Shown here: positions 1-6,204 of the stretch, in pieces
How positions within the stretch are numbered: the stretch's first letter is position 1
Layout: each line of letters opens with the position of its first letter
NCBI GenBank assembly: GCA_043797735.1
Contig: JAZDPH010000062.1
Location: 1 to 12,970 of the forward strand
From: BS750m-G77 sp043797735
Lineage (GTDB): Bacteria > Omnitrophota > Gorgyraeia > Gygaellales > Profunditerraquicolaceae
DNA: 12,970 nucleotides
Reading direction: 5' to 3'
Notes under the pieces: model-generated
The model's input: the letters and a program-made list of their open reading frames with translations, nothing else
Databases searched by the model: none
What the model was told of the DNA's origin: nothing
Position numbers and translations under genes: made by a program

Positions 1-1302
1 CATCGCGCTTTGGGATTTAGAGCGGTCCTTCTGCCTGATTAACTCTTTGTCAAAGGCCTCTTTTGAAACAGGCATATTGTTTTTCTTTAACCAATCTGCC
101 GTAAGTTCAAAGGGCATGCCGTAGGTATCATAAAGCAGGAAGGCAGTTTTTCCGGCTTCCTGCCCGTCTTTATCCGGCGATAAAGCGCCGAAGTTTTCCT
201 TAAATAATTTTTCGCTTGAATTCAGGGCAGAGATAAAATTTTCCTCCTCTGCCAGTATAATCTGGGCTATATTTTCCCGGCGCTGTGTTAATTCCGGATA
301 AGGGACTTGCATAATCTCTGCCAGGATTGGGACTAACTTATACAAAAACGACTCCTCTATCCTTAGCGCCCTTAAATGCAGGATGCTTTTGCGGATTATC
401 TTTCTTACTACATAACCCCTGCCCTCATTAGAGGGCAGGACCCCGTCGTAAATTGCAAACACTATAGCCCTGATATGGTCGGCAACAGCGTAAGAGTTCT
501 GTGTTTGAGGGCTTTGGCCAGCCGAGGAATGAATTTCTTTTAATAACGGCTGGAATAAATCCGTTTCAAAATTATTCTTAACACCCTGCATTACCGCTGC
601 CAGCCTTTCTAAGCCCATGCCGGTATCAATGTTTTTTTTAGGCAGGGGCTCTAATTTAGCGCTCCCCTTGCGGTTGAACTGGGTAAAGACAAGGTTCCAT
701 ACCTCCACAAACCTGCCGCAGGAACAGGCAGGATTGCAACCGGGCTTGCCGCAGCCGGCCTCTTTGCCAAAGTCAAAAAATATCTCACTGCACGGCCCGC
801 ACGGGCCGTCAGGCCCCTTTTGCTTTGCCTCGGAGGGCCAGAAGTTTTCCTTGTCCCCTAATTTTACAATTTTATCGGCGGGAACCTTTATCAAATCCTT
901 CCAGATAGCGTAACTCTCCTGGTCCTGGCTGTAAACCGAGACCCATAATTTTTCCGGGCTGATTTTAAGTTCCCGGGTTAAAAACTCCCAGGCCCAGGCA
1001 ATCGCCTCTTTTTTGAAATAATCCCCGAAAGAAAAATTCCCCAGCATCTCAAAGAAGGTATGGTGGCCGGCTGTTTTACCCACCTTATCTAAATCGTCGG
1101 TGCGCAGGCAGCGCTGGGCGGTGGCAGCGCGGCTAAACCCCGAATTATGCCCCATAAACTCCCGTTTAAACTGGTTCATCCCGGCGGGGGTAAATAAAAC
1201 CGTGGGATCCCCGGCGGGAACCAGGGAGCCGCTTTCAATAACCCGGTGCTTCCGTGCCTTAAAAAATTGCAGAAACTTTTTCCTTAGAATATCTGCTTTC
1301 AT
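1..1302 (-). CDS. alaS: Alanyl-tRNA synthetase, N-terminal 434 residues (3' end beyond the window)
   Basis: This cytoplasmic class II aminoacyl-tRNA synthetase charges tRNA-Ala with alanine. I translated the minus strand from the ATG at 1302-1300; the frame stays open to base 1, giving 434 codons of a protein usually near 870-900 residues. The catalytic domain is recognisable from LVPAGDPTVLFTPAGMNQF (about 27-45), the motif 2 region RCLRTDDLDKVGKTAGHHTF (64-83) followed by FEMLGNFSFGDYF, and motif 3 in DTGMGLERLAAVMQG (226-240). GPDGPCGPCSEI and a cysteine cluster (C184, C189, C193, C195) before FVEVWNLVF are variants known in many bacterial AlaRS. The editing and C-Ala domains lie outside the window. 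The ATG overlaps the recX stop as ATGA and has no Shine-Dalgarno sequence, which suggests translational coupling to recX. Family assignment is certain; only the C-terminal part is unseen. Confidence 0.97.
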   Translation of the reverse strand, partial: MKADILRKKFLQFFKARKHRVIESGSLVPAGDPTVLFTPAGMNQFKREFMGHNSGFSRAATAQRCLRTDDLDKVGKTAGHHTFFEMLGNFSFGDYFKKEAIAWAWEFLTRELKISPEKLWVSVYSQDQESYAIWKDLIKVPADKIVKLGDKENFWPSEAKQKGPDGPCGPCSEIFFDFGKEAGCGKPGCNPACSCGRFVEVWNLVFTQFNRKGSAKLEPLPKKNIDTGMGLERLAAVMQGVKNNFETDLFQPLLKEIHSSAGQSPQTQNSYAVADHIRAIVFAIYDGVLPSNEGRGYVVRKIIRKSILHLRALRIEESFLYKLVPILAEIMQVPYPELTQRRENIAQIILAEEENFISALNSSEKLFKENFGALSPDKDGQEAGKTAFLLYDTYGMPFELTADWLKKNNMPVSKEAFDKELIRQKDRSKSQSAM

Positions 1303-1751
1303 AATTTATTTATGCATTCAATTATAACTTCGGGCGAGAACCCGCGGCGCAAAAGATATGAAAAAATGCGCTTTTTTGCCTTTTGAGGCTCAACCCCCTT
1401 AGAGCGGCCAAGTTTGTCTTTGGCAAGCCTTAAGGCCACCCCTTCTTCATCGTAACCTTTTTTTACTTCCTGTAAAATGCCGCTGACGATTTCCCCGTCA
1501 ATGCCTTTTATTTTTAATTCCCGGCATATTCTCTTTAGCCCGTAGGGTTTTTTGAGCCGCTGGTTAATCCAGGCGCGGGCAAAGCTTTTATCGTCTATAA
1601 AGGCCCGTTCCTTTAAAAAAGAAATAACCTCTTTTATTATTTCTTCTTTAAAACCCTTCTTTTTGAGGCGCTCGTAAAGTTCTTTTTCGCTGCGCTGCCT
1701 GAATTTCAGCAGTAAGAAGGCGTAAAGCCTGGCCTTCTCCGGAGGAGTCAT
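1299..1751 (-). CDS. recX: Regulatory protein RecX
   Basis: RecX binds RecA filaments and limits their extension and activity. The protein is 150 residues, a normal RecX length, nearly all helix-forming and basic, with the family's pattern of three consecutive three-helix units (about 1-50, 51-100, 101-150). Typical motifs are the early LLKFRQRSEKELYERLKKKG, then FIDDKSFARAWINQR (about 51-65) and a following GLKRICRELKIKGI segment. The ATG at 1751 lies 5 nt after an AAAGGA ribosome-binding site and overlaps the htrA stop as ATGA; its own stop overlaps the alaS ATG the same way. So htrA, recX and alaS read as one translationally coupled unit. Its partner gene recA is just upstream but separated by htrA and a palindromic repeat. 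Family known from motif and neighbourhood; function is by homology. Confidence 0.9.
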   Translation of the reverse strand: MTPPEKARLYAFLLLKFRQRSEKELYERLKKKGFKEEIIKEVISFLKERAFIDDKSFARAWINQRLKKPYGLKRICRELKIKGIDGEIVSGILQEVKKGYDEEGVALRLAKDKLGRSKGVEPQKAKKRIFSYLLRRGFSPEVIIECINKL

Positions 1752-3265
1752 TTTTCCTTTATCACAAAATACCCTCGCGCCGCCATCATAAGGCAGTCTC
1801 CCTTTAAATCCTTGGTAAGGCGCTGGTAATCAGTGAGGTTATTTACTTCTTCTTTATTGATTTTGATGATAACATCCCCGGGCAAAAGGCCCGACTCTTC
1901 CGCCGGGCTGTCAGGCTGAACGTCAACTACGAGCACGCCTTTTTTCTCGCCGGTCCTGAAACGGCCGGCAATATCGGAGGAGAGATCTGCAACCTGCAAT
2001 CCCCGCCAGTAATCCACGGCCTTTTCCTCTTTGGCGCCTGAGGCGGCCTCTTCAATATCCTGCGGCCGCTCGCCGATTTCTACGGTTAAATTAACGGTTT
2101 TTTTATCGCGAATTAAGGATACCTTTACACGGCTGCCGACATCGGCCTTAGATACGGCCTGCAGCAGCTCCTTGACGCTTTCAACATTCTCATTGCCAAA
2201 CTGCGTTATTACGTCCCCCTCTTTTATCCCCGCCTTCTGCGCCGGGCTTTCATCAAGCGCGCCGGCTACCAATATGCCTTTTTTTTCGCTTAAGCCGAAA
2301 TAAAACGCCAGGTCTTCGGTTAAATCCTGCACTGTTACGCCAAGCCAGCCGTAAAGTATTTTCTTTCCTGCGATAAGCTGAGAGATAATCCTCTTGGCAT
2401 TATTTACGGGAATAGCAAACCCCACCCCCTGATAGCCTCCGCTGGTTGAAAATATCGCCACGTTTATTCCTACTACCTCACCGTTAAGGCTGACTAAGGG
2501 GCCCCCTGAATTTCCCGGATTTATCGCCGCATCAGTTTGAATAAGGTCGCTATAGTCTTTATTGCGGGATACCATCCTGCCCAGAGAGCGGTGCAGGGCG
2601 CTTACTACCCCCACGGTAACCGTAGGTTCCGGGTTCTGCAGGGCAAAACCAAAGGGATTGCCTATCGCCACCACCCATTCGCCGATCTTCAAAAGATCCG
2701 AATCGCCGAGGGCTGCCACCGGCAGGTTGCGCGCGTTTATCTTTATCACTGCCAGGTCTGAACGCGCATCCTGGCCCTTGACCTCTCCCTTAAACTGCCT
2801 TCCGTCGGAAAGGGTAACGGTGATTTTGCTGGCTTCCTCTACCACATGCGCATTGGTAAGAATATAGCCCTCCGGGTCAATAATTACCCCCGAGCCCAGG
2901 CCCATATGCTTGTATTCTCTCTCGGGGGCCTCGCCTAAGAAGTCGTCAAAGAACCTGCGGAAGGAGTCTTCTTCTCCGAAGGAAAAATCCCCTCCGAATG
3001 GGGCGCCGAAGAAATAACCCCTGCTCCCCTTAATCTTTGTTGTATGTTCAGTGCTGATGGAAACTACCGCTTTTCCGGTGGTGCCGGCAACGTTTATTAC
3101 CGCCTCTCTCATCGTCAGTCCGGTTGAAGGCGGCGCTGTTTTCTCTGAAAGATTCAAGTTCTGGCTTACTGCGCGGGGAGAAATATCAAACGAGGCCGTT
3201 ATCAGAAAACCGATGATTACCCCTATTGAAACGGCTAAGCCAAAAACCAGCGCTTTTTTCTTCAT
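1748..3265 (-). CDS. htrA: HtrA/DegP-type periplasmic serine protease with two PDZ domains
   Basis: A 505-residue envelope protease and chaperone of the DegP/DegQ/MucD kind, which degrades misfolded exported proteins. An N-terminal hydrophobic segment (about 5-24) after MKKK is a signal peptide or anchor with no lipobox cysteine. The chymotrypsin-like domain spans about 50-300. The catalytic triad is visible: H140 in LTNAHVV, D170 in SDLAVIKI and S253 in NPGNSGGPL. A glycine- and phenylalanine-rich loop (about 80-112) precedes the active site, like the LA loop region of DegP. PDZ1 starts at GWLGVTVQDL (about 306-398) and PDZ2 at RGLQVADLSS (about 421-500). The ATG at 3265 has GGGAGG nearby (9-nt spacing). 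The gene sits between recA and recX, unlike the usual recA-recX order, and overlaps recX by 4 nt. Which DegP subfamily it belongs to cannot be decided from motifs. Confidence 0.96.
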   Translation of the reverse strand: MKKKALVFGLAVSIGVIIGFLITASFDISPRAVSQNLNLSEKTAPPSTGLTMREAVINVAGTTGKAVVSISTEHTTKIKGSRGYFFGAPFGGDFSFGEEDSFRRFFDDFLGEAPEREYKHMGLGSGVIIDPEGYILTNAHVVEEASKITVTLSDGRQFKGEVKGQDARSDLAVIKINARNLPVAALGDSDLLKIGEWVVAIGNPFGFALQNPEPTVTVGVVSALHRSLGRMVSRNKDYSDLIQTDAAINPGNSGGPLVSLNGEVVGINVAIFSTSGGYQGVGFAIPVNNAKRIISQLIAGKKILYGWLGVTVQDLTEDLAFYFGLSEKKGILVAGALDESPAQKAGIKEGDVITQFGNENVESVKELLQAVSKADVGSRVKVSLIRDKKTVNLTVEIGERPQDIEEAASGAKEEKAVDYWRGLQVADLSSDIAGRFRTGEKKGVLVVDVQPDSPAEESGLLPGDVIIKINKEEVNNLTDYQRLTKDLKGDCLMMAARGYFVIKEK

Positions 3266-3277
3266 CTTAAAATACCT

Positions 3278-3309
3278 CCCGCAATAAAATATTATTTTTT
3301 AGAAGCGGG
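3278..3309 (-). promoter_or_regulatory. Possible AU-rich hairpin partly covering the htrA ribosome-binding site
   Basis: Read on the minus strand, CCCGC (3309-3305, the edge of the 127-bp repeat) can pair with GCGGG (3282-3278), which overlaps the first part of the GGGAGG ribosome-binding site of htrA. Inside the 22-nt loop, AAAAT and ATTTT can form a second stem. A weak AU-rich structure over the start signal of a heat-shock-type protease is what an RNA thermometer would look like. This is inference from base pairing only; no known thermometer class was matched. Confidence 0.25.
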
Positions 3310-3431
3310 TATCCGGGTATCTGGATATCCGGTAGCGGGTATCAGGATATCCGGGTATCCGGTGGAAGAATTTCCTGATATCCCGATACACTGATATCCA
3401 CATCCGGATAACCGGATGTCCTGATACCCGG
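3305..3431 (+). repeat. 127-bp octamer-array palindrome, copy 1
   Basis: This element fills most of the gap between recA and htrA. It consists of twelve degenerate copies of the self-complementary octamer GGATATCC (for example GGGTATCC, TGATATCC, GGATAACC). They are arranged as three octamers, a hexamer (GGTAGC), three octamers, a 15-bp centre (GGTGGAAGAATTTCC), three octamers, a hexamer (ACATCC), three octamers. The left half is roughly the reverse complement of the right half, so the whole can fold into one long imperfect hairpin or cruciform. No T-run follows on either strand, so it is not a standard intrinsic terminator. Copies 2 and 3 have the same plan. Confidence 0.9.
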
Positions 3432-3454
3432 TTTTATCCATACTTTCTTTATAA

Positions 3455-4477
3455 TTATTCTATATTGTGTTTCTTCCTTACTTCCCTCTCTATCTCTTCC
3501 TGCAGCTTAGGTTTTTCCTTCAGCGTCTTTATTGCCGCCTCCCTGCCCTGCCCTAATTTTTCTTCCTTATAGGAAAGCCAGGTTCCGGATTTCTGAATAA
3601 CCTCTTCTTTAATTGCGGCATCCAAGACAGAGCCGGTTTTGGCAATGCCCTCGCTGTGCAGGATTTCAAATTCGGCCTCGCAAAAAGGCGGGGCGACTTT
3701 ATTCTTTACCACCCGCACCCGCACCCTGTTGCCGATAACCCGGTGGTCGGCTTCCTTGAGAGTAGCTATCTTGCGTACGTCTAATCTTACCGAAGAGTAA
3801 AATTTAAGCGCCCTGCCCCCGGGGGTGGTTTCGGGAGAACCGAACATCACCCCGATTTTTTCCCTGATCTGATTGATAAAAATAACGCAGGTCCGCGATT
3901 TGCTTATAGCCGCGGTCAGTTTGCGCATCGCCTGCGACATCAGCCTTGCCTGCAGGCCGATATGGGAATCCCCCATATCCCCCTCTATCTCTGCGCGAGG
4001 GGTAAGCGCCGCAACCGAATCAATAACCACAAGATCTACGGCATTTGAACGCACCAGGGTCTCGGTAATCTCTAAGGCCTGTTCCCCGGTGTCCGGCTGT
4101 GAAATAAGCATGTTATCAAGGTTTACCCCGATAACCTTGGCGTAAGTGGAGTCAAAGGCATGTTCTGCGTCAATAAAAGCAGCTACGCCCCCTTTTTTCT
4201 GAATTTCCCTTATTGCGGTAAGGGTAATTGTAGTCTTGCCCGAGGCCTCCGGACCGAATATCTCGATAACCCTGCCGCGGGGAATCCCGCCTACGCCCAG
4301 AGCGATATCCAGGGTAAGCGCGCCCGTAGGAATGGTGTCTACTTTTATTTTGGTATCGCCCCCTAACCTCATAATTGAACCCTTGCCAAACTGCTTCTCA
4401 ATTTGGGAAAGCGCCAATTCCAGCGCCTTCTGGCGGCTGGAGATTTCGTTATCCAGTACTTTTTTATCCGAGCTCAT
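3455..4477 (-). CDS. recA: Recombinase RecA
   Basis: RecA is the DNA-dependent ATPase that forms filaments on single-stranded DNA, performs strand exchange and triggers LexA self-cleavage. The 340 residues match the usual length. Visible motifs: Walker A GPEASGKT (75-82), FIDAEHAFD (101-109), SQPDTGEQALEI (126-137), Walker B LVVIDSVAAL (149-158), DNA-binding loop L1 around EGDMGDSHIG (165-174) and loop L2 within FINQIREKIGVMFGSPETTP (200-219). The C-terminal tail is basic and ends KKHNIE, less acidic than in E. coli. The ATG at 4477 follows GGAGG with a 6-nt gap. A consensus promoter lies about 75 nt upstream. I saw no convincing LexA box of the E. coli or Gram-positive kind there, so SOS control is unproven. 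A 127-bp repeat separates it from htrA downstream. Confidence 0.99.
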   Translation of the reverse strand: MSSDKKVLDNEISSRQKALELALSQIEKQFGKGSIMRLGGDTKIKVDTIPTGALTLDIALGVGGIPRGRVIEIFGPEASGKTTITLTAIREIQKKGGVAAFIDAEHAFDSTYAKVIGVNLDNMLISQPDTGEQALEITETLVRSNAVDLVVIDSVAALTPRAEIEGDMGDSHIGLQARLMSQAMRKLTAAISKSRTCVIFINQIREKIGVMFGSPETTPGGRALKFYSSVRLDVRKIATLKEADHRVIGNRVRVRVVKNKVAPPFCEAEFEILHSEGIAKTGSVLDAAIKEEVIQKSGTWLSYKEEKLGQGREAAIKTLKEKPKLQEEIEREVRKKHNIE

Positions 4478-4552
4478 ATCAACCTCCGCTTTTTATGAAA
4501 CTTTAACAGAACTCTTAAAAAATGTATCTCTTTACGCACCCGAGAGTTAAAT

Positions 4553-4581
4553 ATTATAACTTAGCAAGGGCCCCCTGTCAA
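4553..4581 (-). promoter_or_regulatory. Sigma-70 promoter of recA (TTGACA-17-TATAAT)
   Basis: On the minus strand a perfect -35 hexamer TTGACA (4581-4576) and a perfect -10 hexamer TATAAT (4558-4553) are separated by 17 bp. Transcription would start near 4546 and give a leader of about 70 nt before the recA ATG at 4477. Both hexamers and the spacing are ideal for a housekeeping sigma factor. The recA start codon and its GGAGG lie directly downstream, so the assignment to recA is strong. Confidence 0.88.
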
Positions 4582-4679
4582 ACAAATATTGCCTAAAATC
4601 ACCCCCCTTCCATAAGTTTAGCCCTCACTTAATAATAGACGCACAAAAGGCAGAAATCTCACTGATAAATCCGAGCAGC

Positions 4680-4711
4680 GCCGTAGCAGAGGTTTAAACC
4701 TCCGCTGCGGC
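4680..4711. repeat. Palindrome centred on GGTTTAAACC, copy 1
   Basis: A 32-bp inverted repeat with half-site GCCGTAGCAGAGGTTT and two mismatches between the arms. The second copy (11591-11624) is a perfect 34-bp palindrome. Both copies sit beside GTCATTGCGAG hairpin repeats: this one 5 bp from the first unit of its cluster, the other between two units. Confidence 0.8.
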
Positions 4712-4716
4712 ATTTA

Positions 4717-4838
4717 GATTGCTTCGCTCGCGCTTTGCGCTCGCTCGCAATGACGCTACTGTTGTCATTGCGAGTGGGTCCCGACGATACGCGAATGTCA
4801 TTGCGAGGAGTCCGCCGCAGGCGGACGACGAAGCAATC
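4717..4838. repeat. GTCATTGCGAG / CGAAGCAATC hairpin repeat cluster, locus A
   Basis: There are two full hairpin units and one half unit. Unit A1 (4717-4754) starts GATTGCTTCG and ends CGCAATGAC. A partial unit (from 4764) starts GTCATTGCGAG and holds only the first half of a GTCCCGACGATACG hairpin. Unit A3 (4797-4838) starts GTCATTGCGAG, contains a GTCCGCCGCAGGCGGAC hairpin tip and ends CGAAGCAATC. A1 and A3 are in opposite orientation. The same boundary sequences recur at three other loci in this window with different tips. Confidence 0.88.
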
Positions 4839-4865
4839 CCCTCCGCGATACAGGGTAAATGCAAG

Positions 4866-4894
4866 TTGACAGCGGCTCAGAAATATGTTAAATT
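4866..4894 (+). promoter_or_regulatory. Promoter of the diguanylate cyclase gene, giving a near-leaderless mRNA
   Basis: A perfect TTGACA (4866-4871) is followed after 17 bp by TAAATT (4889-4894; 4 of 6 consensus bases, and TTAAAT one base earlier scores the same). The ATG at 4902 lies 8 nt past this -10 box, where RNA synthesis would begin, and there is no Shine-Dalgarno sequence. The mRNA is therefore predicted to start at or within a base or two of the start codon. The position of this promoter is also the reason for rejecting a start inside the upstream repeats. Confidence 0.6.
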
Positions 4895-4901
4895 TAGGCT
4901 T

Positions 4902-6065
4902 ATGGACGAGATTCATAAGACAAAGCAGGAAGTTGAACGCACAAAAGCCGAACTAAGGATACTCTACGAAGTCTCCAATGCTATGCGTACCACCCTTAAG
5001 CTGGATGAGATTCTCTACATTATCCTTACCGGGGTCACTGCGCATACCGGCCTTGGCTTTAACCGGGCGGTATTGTTTCTGGTTGACGAAAAAGACGGGA
5101 TTATTGAAGGCAGGATGGGCATAGGGCCTGAGACCGGGGAAGAGGCCAACCGTATCTGGTCGCAGATTGAACAGGAAAAAATGGGGCTGGATGACCTTAT
5201 TGACGCCTATAAAACCGCCAGAAACTCCGTGGATTCGGGGTTCAACAGGCAGGTCAGGCACTTAAAGTTTTCCCTGCAGGAAAACAGCGGCTGCCTGCTG
5301 GCTATAGCCGCATTAGACGGCATGCCCCTTTATTTAAATAAAGAAAATATCTACCCCTGGCAGCAAGACAAGGTGATTCAGTTTTTAAAAAGCGATGAGT
5401 TGGTGGTTGTGCCCTTAAAATCAAAGGAAAAGGTAAACGGATTAATATTAGCGGATAATTTTATTACTAAAAAGCCCATTACCAAGGATGATATGCGTAT
5501 GTTGATTATGCTTTCCAACCAGGCCGGGCTGGCAATCGAAAACTCCCAACTCTATGAGAAAACGGTTACCCACGCAAATTCTGATTACCTGACCCAGCTA
5601 TGGAACCACGGATATTTCCAATACCTGCTGCAGAGGGAATTAGAAAAGGCTAAGGTTACCAAAACCTCTTTAAGCCTGATGATGATAGATATTGACGATT
5701 TTAAAATTTATAATGATGTGCTTGGCCATCAATTCGGAGACGGGATGTTAAAGAAAATAGGCGTTCTGCTGAAAAACCAGTCGCGGCAGATGGACTATGT
5801 CTGTCGTTACGGCGGGGAGGAGTTTACCGCTATATTGCCCCGCACCGAAAAAAAAGAGGCTTTTTTAATTGCGGAGCGCTTAAGAAAAGAACTGGAAAAA
5901 CACGTCTTTACCCACGAAGAGATCCTGCCCGATAAGAAATTGACCGTCAGTATCGGCATAGCCACTGCTCCCGAAGACGGCGAATTGCCCTCTCCTTTAA
6001 TTAACTGCTGCGACAAGAGGCTCTACGAAGCCAAGGGCAGGGGGAAGAATAATACTTGTATATAG
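4902..6065 (+). CDS. GAF-GGDEF diguanylate cyclase
   Basis: The protein is predicted to make c-di-GMP from two GTP. From the chosen ATG it has 387 residues: a short helical, probably coiled N-terminus (1-30), a GAF-type sensor domain (about 33-215) and a GGDEF domain (about 225-387). The active site reads RYGGEEF with GGEEF at 304-308, preceded by MIDIDDFK (261-268) and HQFGDGMLKKIG (276-287). RQMD (295-298) lies exactly five residues before GGEEF and fits the RxxD inhibitory I-site, so product inhibition is likely. There is no membrane segment, so it should be cytosolic; the GAF ligand is unknown. The frame extends 61 codons further upstream, but those codons lie in palindromic repeats, and a promoter ends just before this ATG. 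A TTG at 4866 in frame is a weaker alternative. It is divergent from recA and convergent with smc. Confidence 0.93.
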   Translation: MDEIHKTKQEVERTKAELRILYEVSNAMRTTLKLDEILYIILTGVTAHTGLGFNRAVLFLVDEKDGIIEGRMGIGPETGEEANRIWSQIEQEKMGLDDLIDAYKTARNSVDSGFNRQVRHLKFSLQENSGCLLAIAALDGMPLYLNKENIYPWQQDKVIQFLKSDELVVVPLKSKEKVNGLILADNFITKKPITKDDMRMLIMLSNQAGLAIENSQLYEKTVTHANSDYLTQLWNHGYFQYLLQRELEKAKVTKTSLSLMMIDIDDFKIYNDVLGHQFGDGMLKKIGVLLKNQSRQMDYVCRYGGEEFTAILPRTEKKEAFLIAERLRKELEKHVFTHEEILPDKKLTVSIGIATAPEDGELPSPLINCCDKRLYEAKGRGKNNTCI

Positions 6066-6073
6066 ATATTAAA

Positions 6074-6200
6074 GCGGATATCCGGGTATCAGGGTATCCG
6101 GTGGCGGGTATCAGGATATCGGGGTATCCGGCAGAAGAATTTCCGGATTTCCGGATATACCGATATCCACATCCGGATAACCGGATGTCCCGATATCCGC
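6074..6200 (+). repeat. 127-bp octamer-array palindrome, copy 2
   Basis: This copy has the same orientation and length as copy 1. It follows the plan of three octamers, hexamer GGTGGC, three octamers, centre GGCAGAAGAATTTCC, three octamers, hexamer ACATCC, three octamers. It lies between the stops of two convergent genes, 8 bp after the diguanylate cyclase stop and 4 bp before the smc stop. Transcripts from both sides would end in or cross it, but no T-run follows on either side. Confidence 0.9.
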
Positions 6201-6204
6201 CCTT

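Larger units (their letters stand above)
4478..4901. other. Intergenic region between divergent recA and dgc
   Basis: This 424-bp gap holds, from left to right, the recA leader and promoter (to 4581), about 100 bp with nothing I recognise (4582-4679), a GGTTTAAACC-centred palindrome (4680-4711), a cluster of hairpin repeats (4717-4838) and the promoter of the diguanylate cyclase gene (4866-4894). The plus-strand frame of the cyclase stays open back to an ATG at 4719, but that stretch is repeat sequence and I do not regard it as coding. Confidence 0.75.

Noticed and set aside
617..913. Open frame on the plus strand opposite alaS, and many similar ones opposite htrA, recA, smc and etfA
   Set aside because: They lie antisense to clearly conserved genes, have no recognisable motifs and follow the composition of the gene on the other strand.
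4478..4600. LexA/SOS box before recA
   Set aside because: I found neither a CTGT-N8-ACAG nor a GAAC-N4-GTTC type site overlapping the recA promoter; a lineage-specific LexA motif cannot be excluded.
4719..4901. Upstream in-frame extension of the diguanylate cyclase gene
   Set aside because: It is translated from palindromic repeats, no ribosome-binding site precedes it, and a promoter with a perfect -35 box lies inside it, just before the ATG at 4902.
4659..4916. Small minus-strand frame spanning the recA/dgc gap
   Set aside because: Most of its translation is the hairpin repeat and palindrome read through; no homology-like pattern or ribosome-binding site supports it.
6074..6200. Standard rho-independent terminator between the convergent genes
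   Set aside because: The element can form a long hairpin, but no run of T follows it on either strand.
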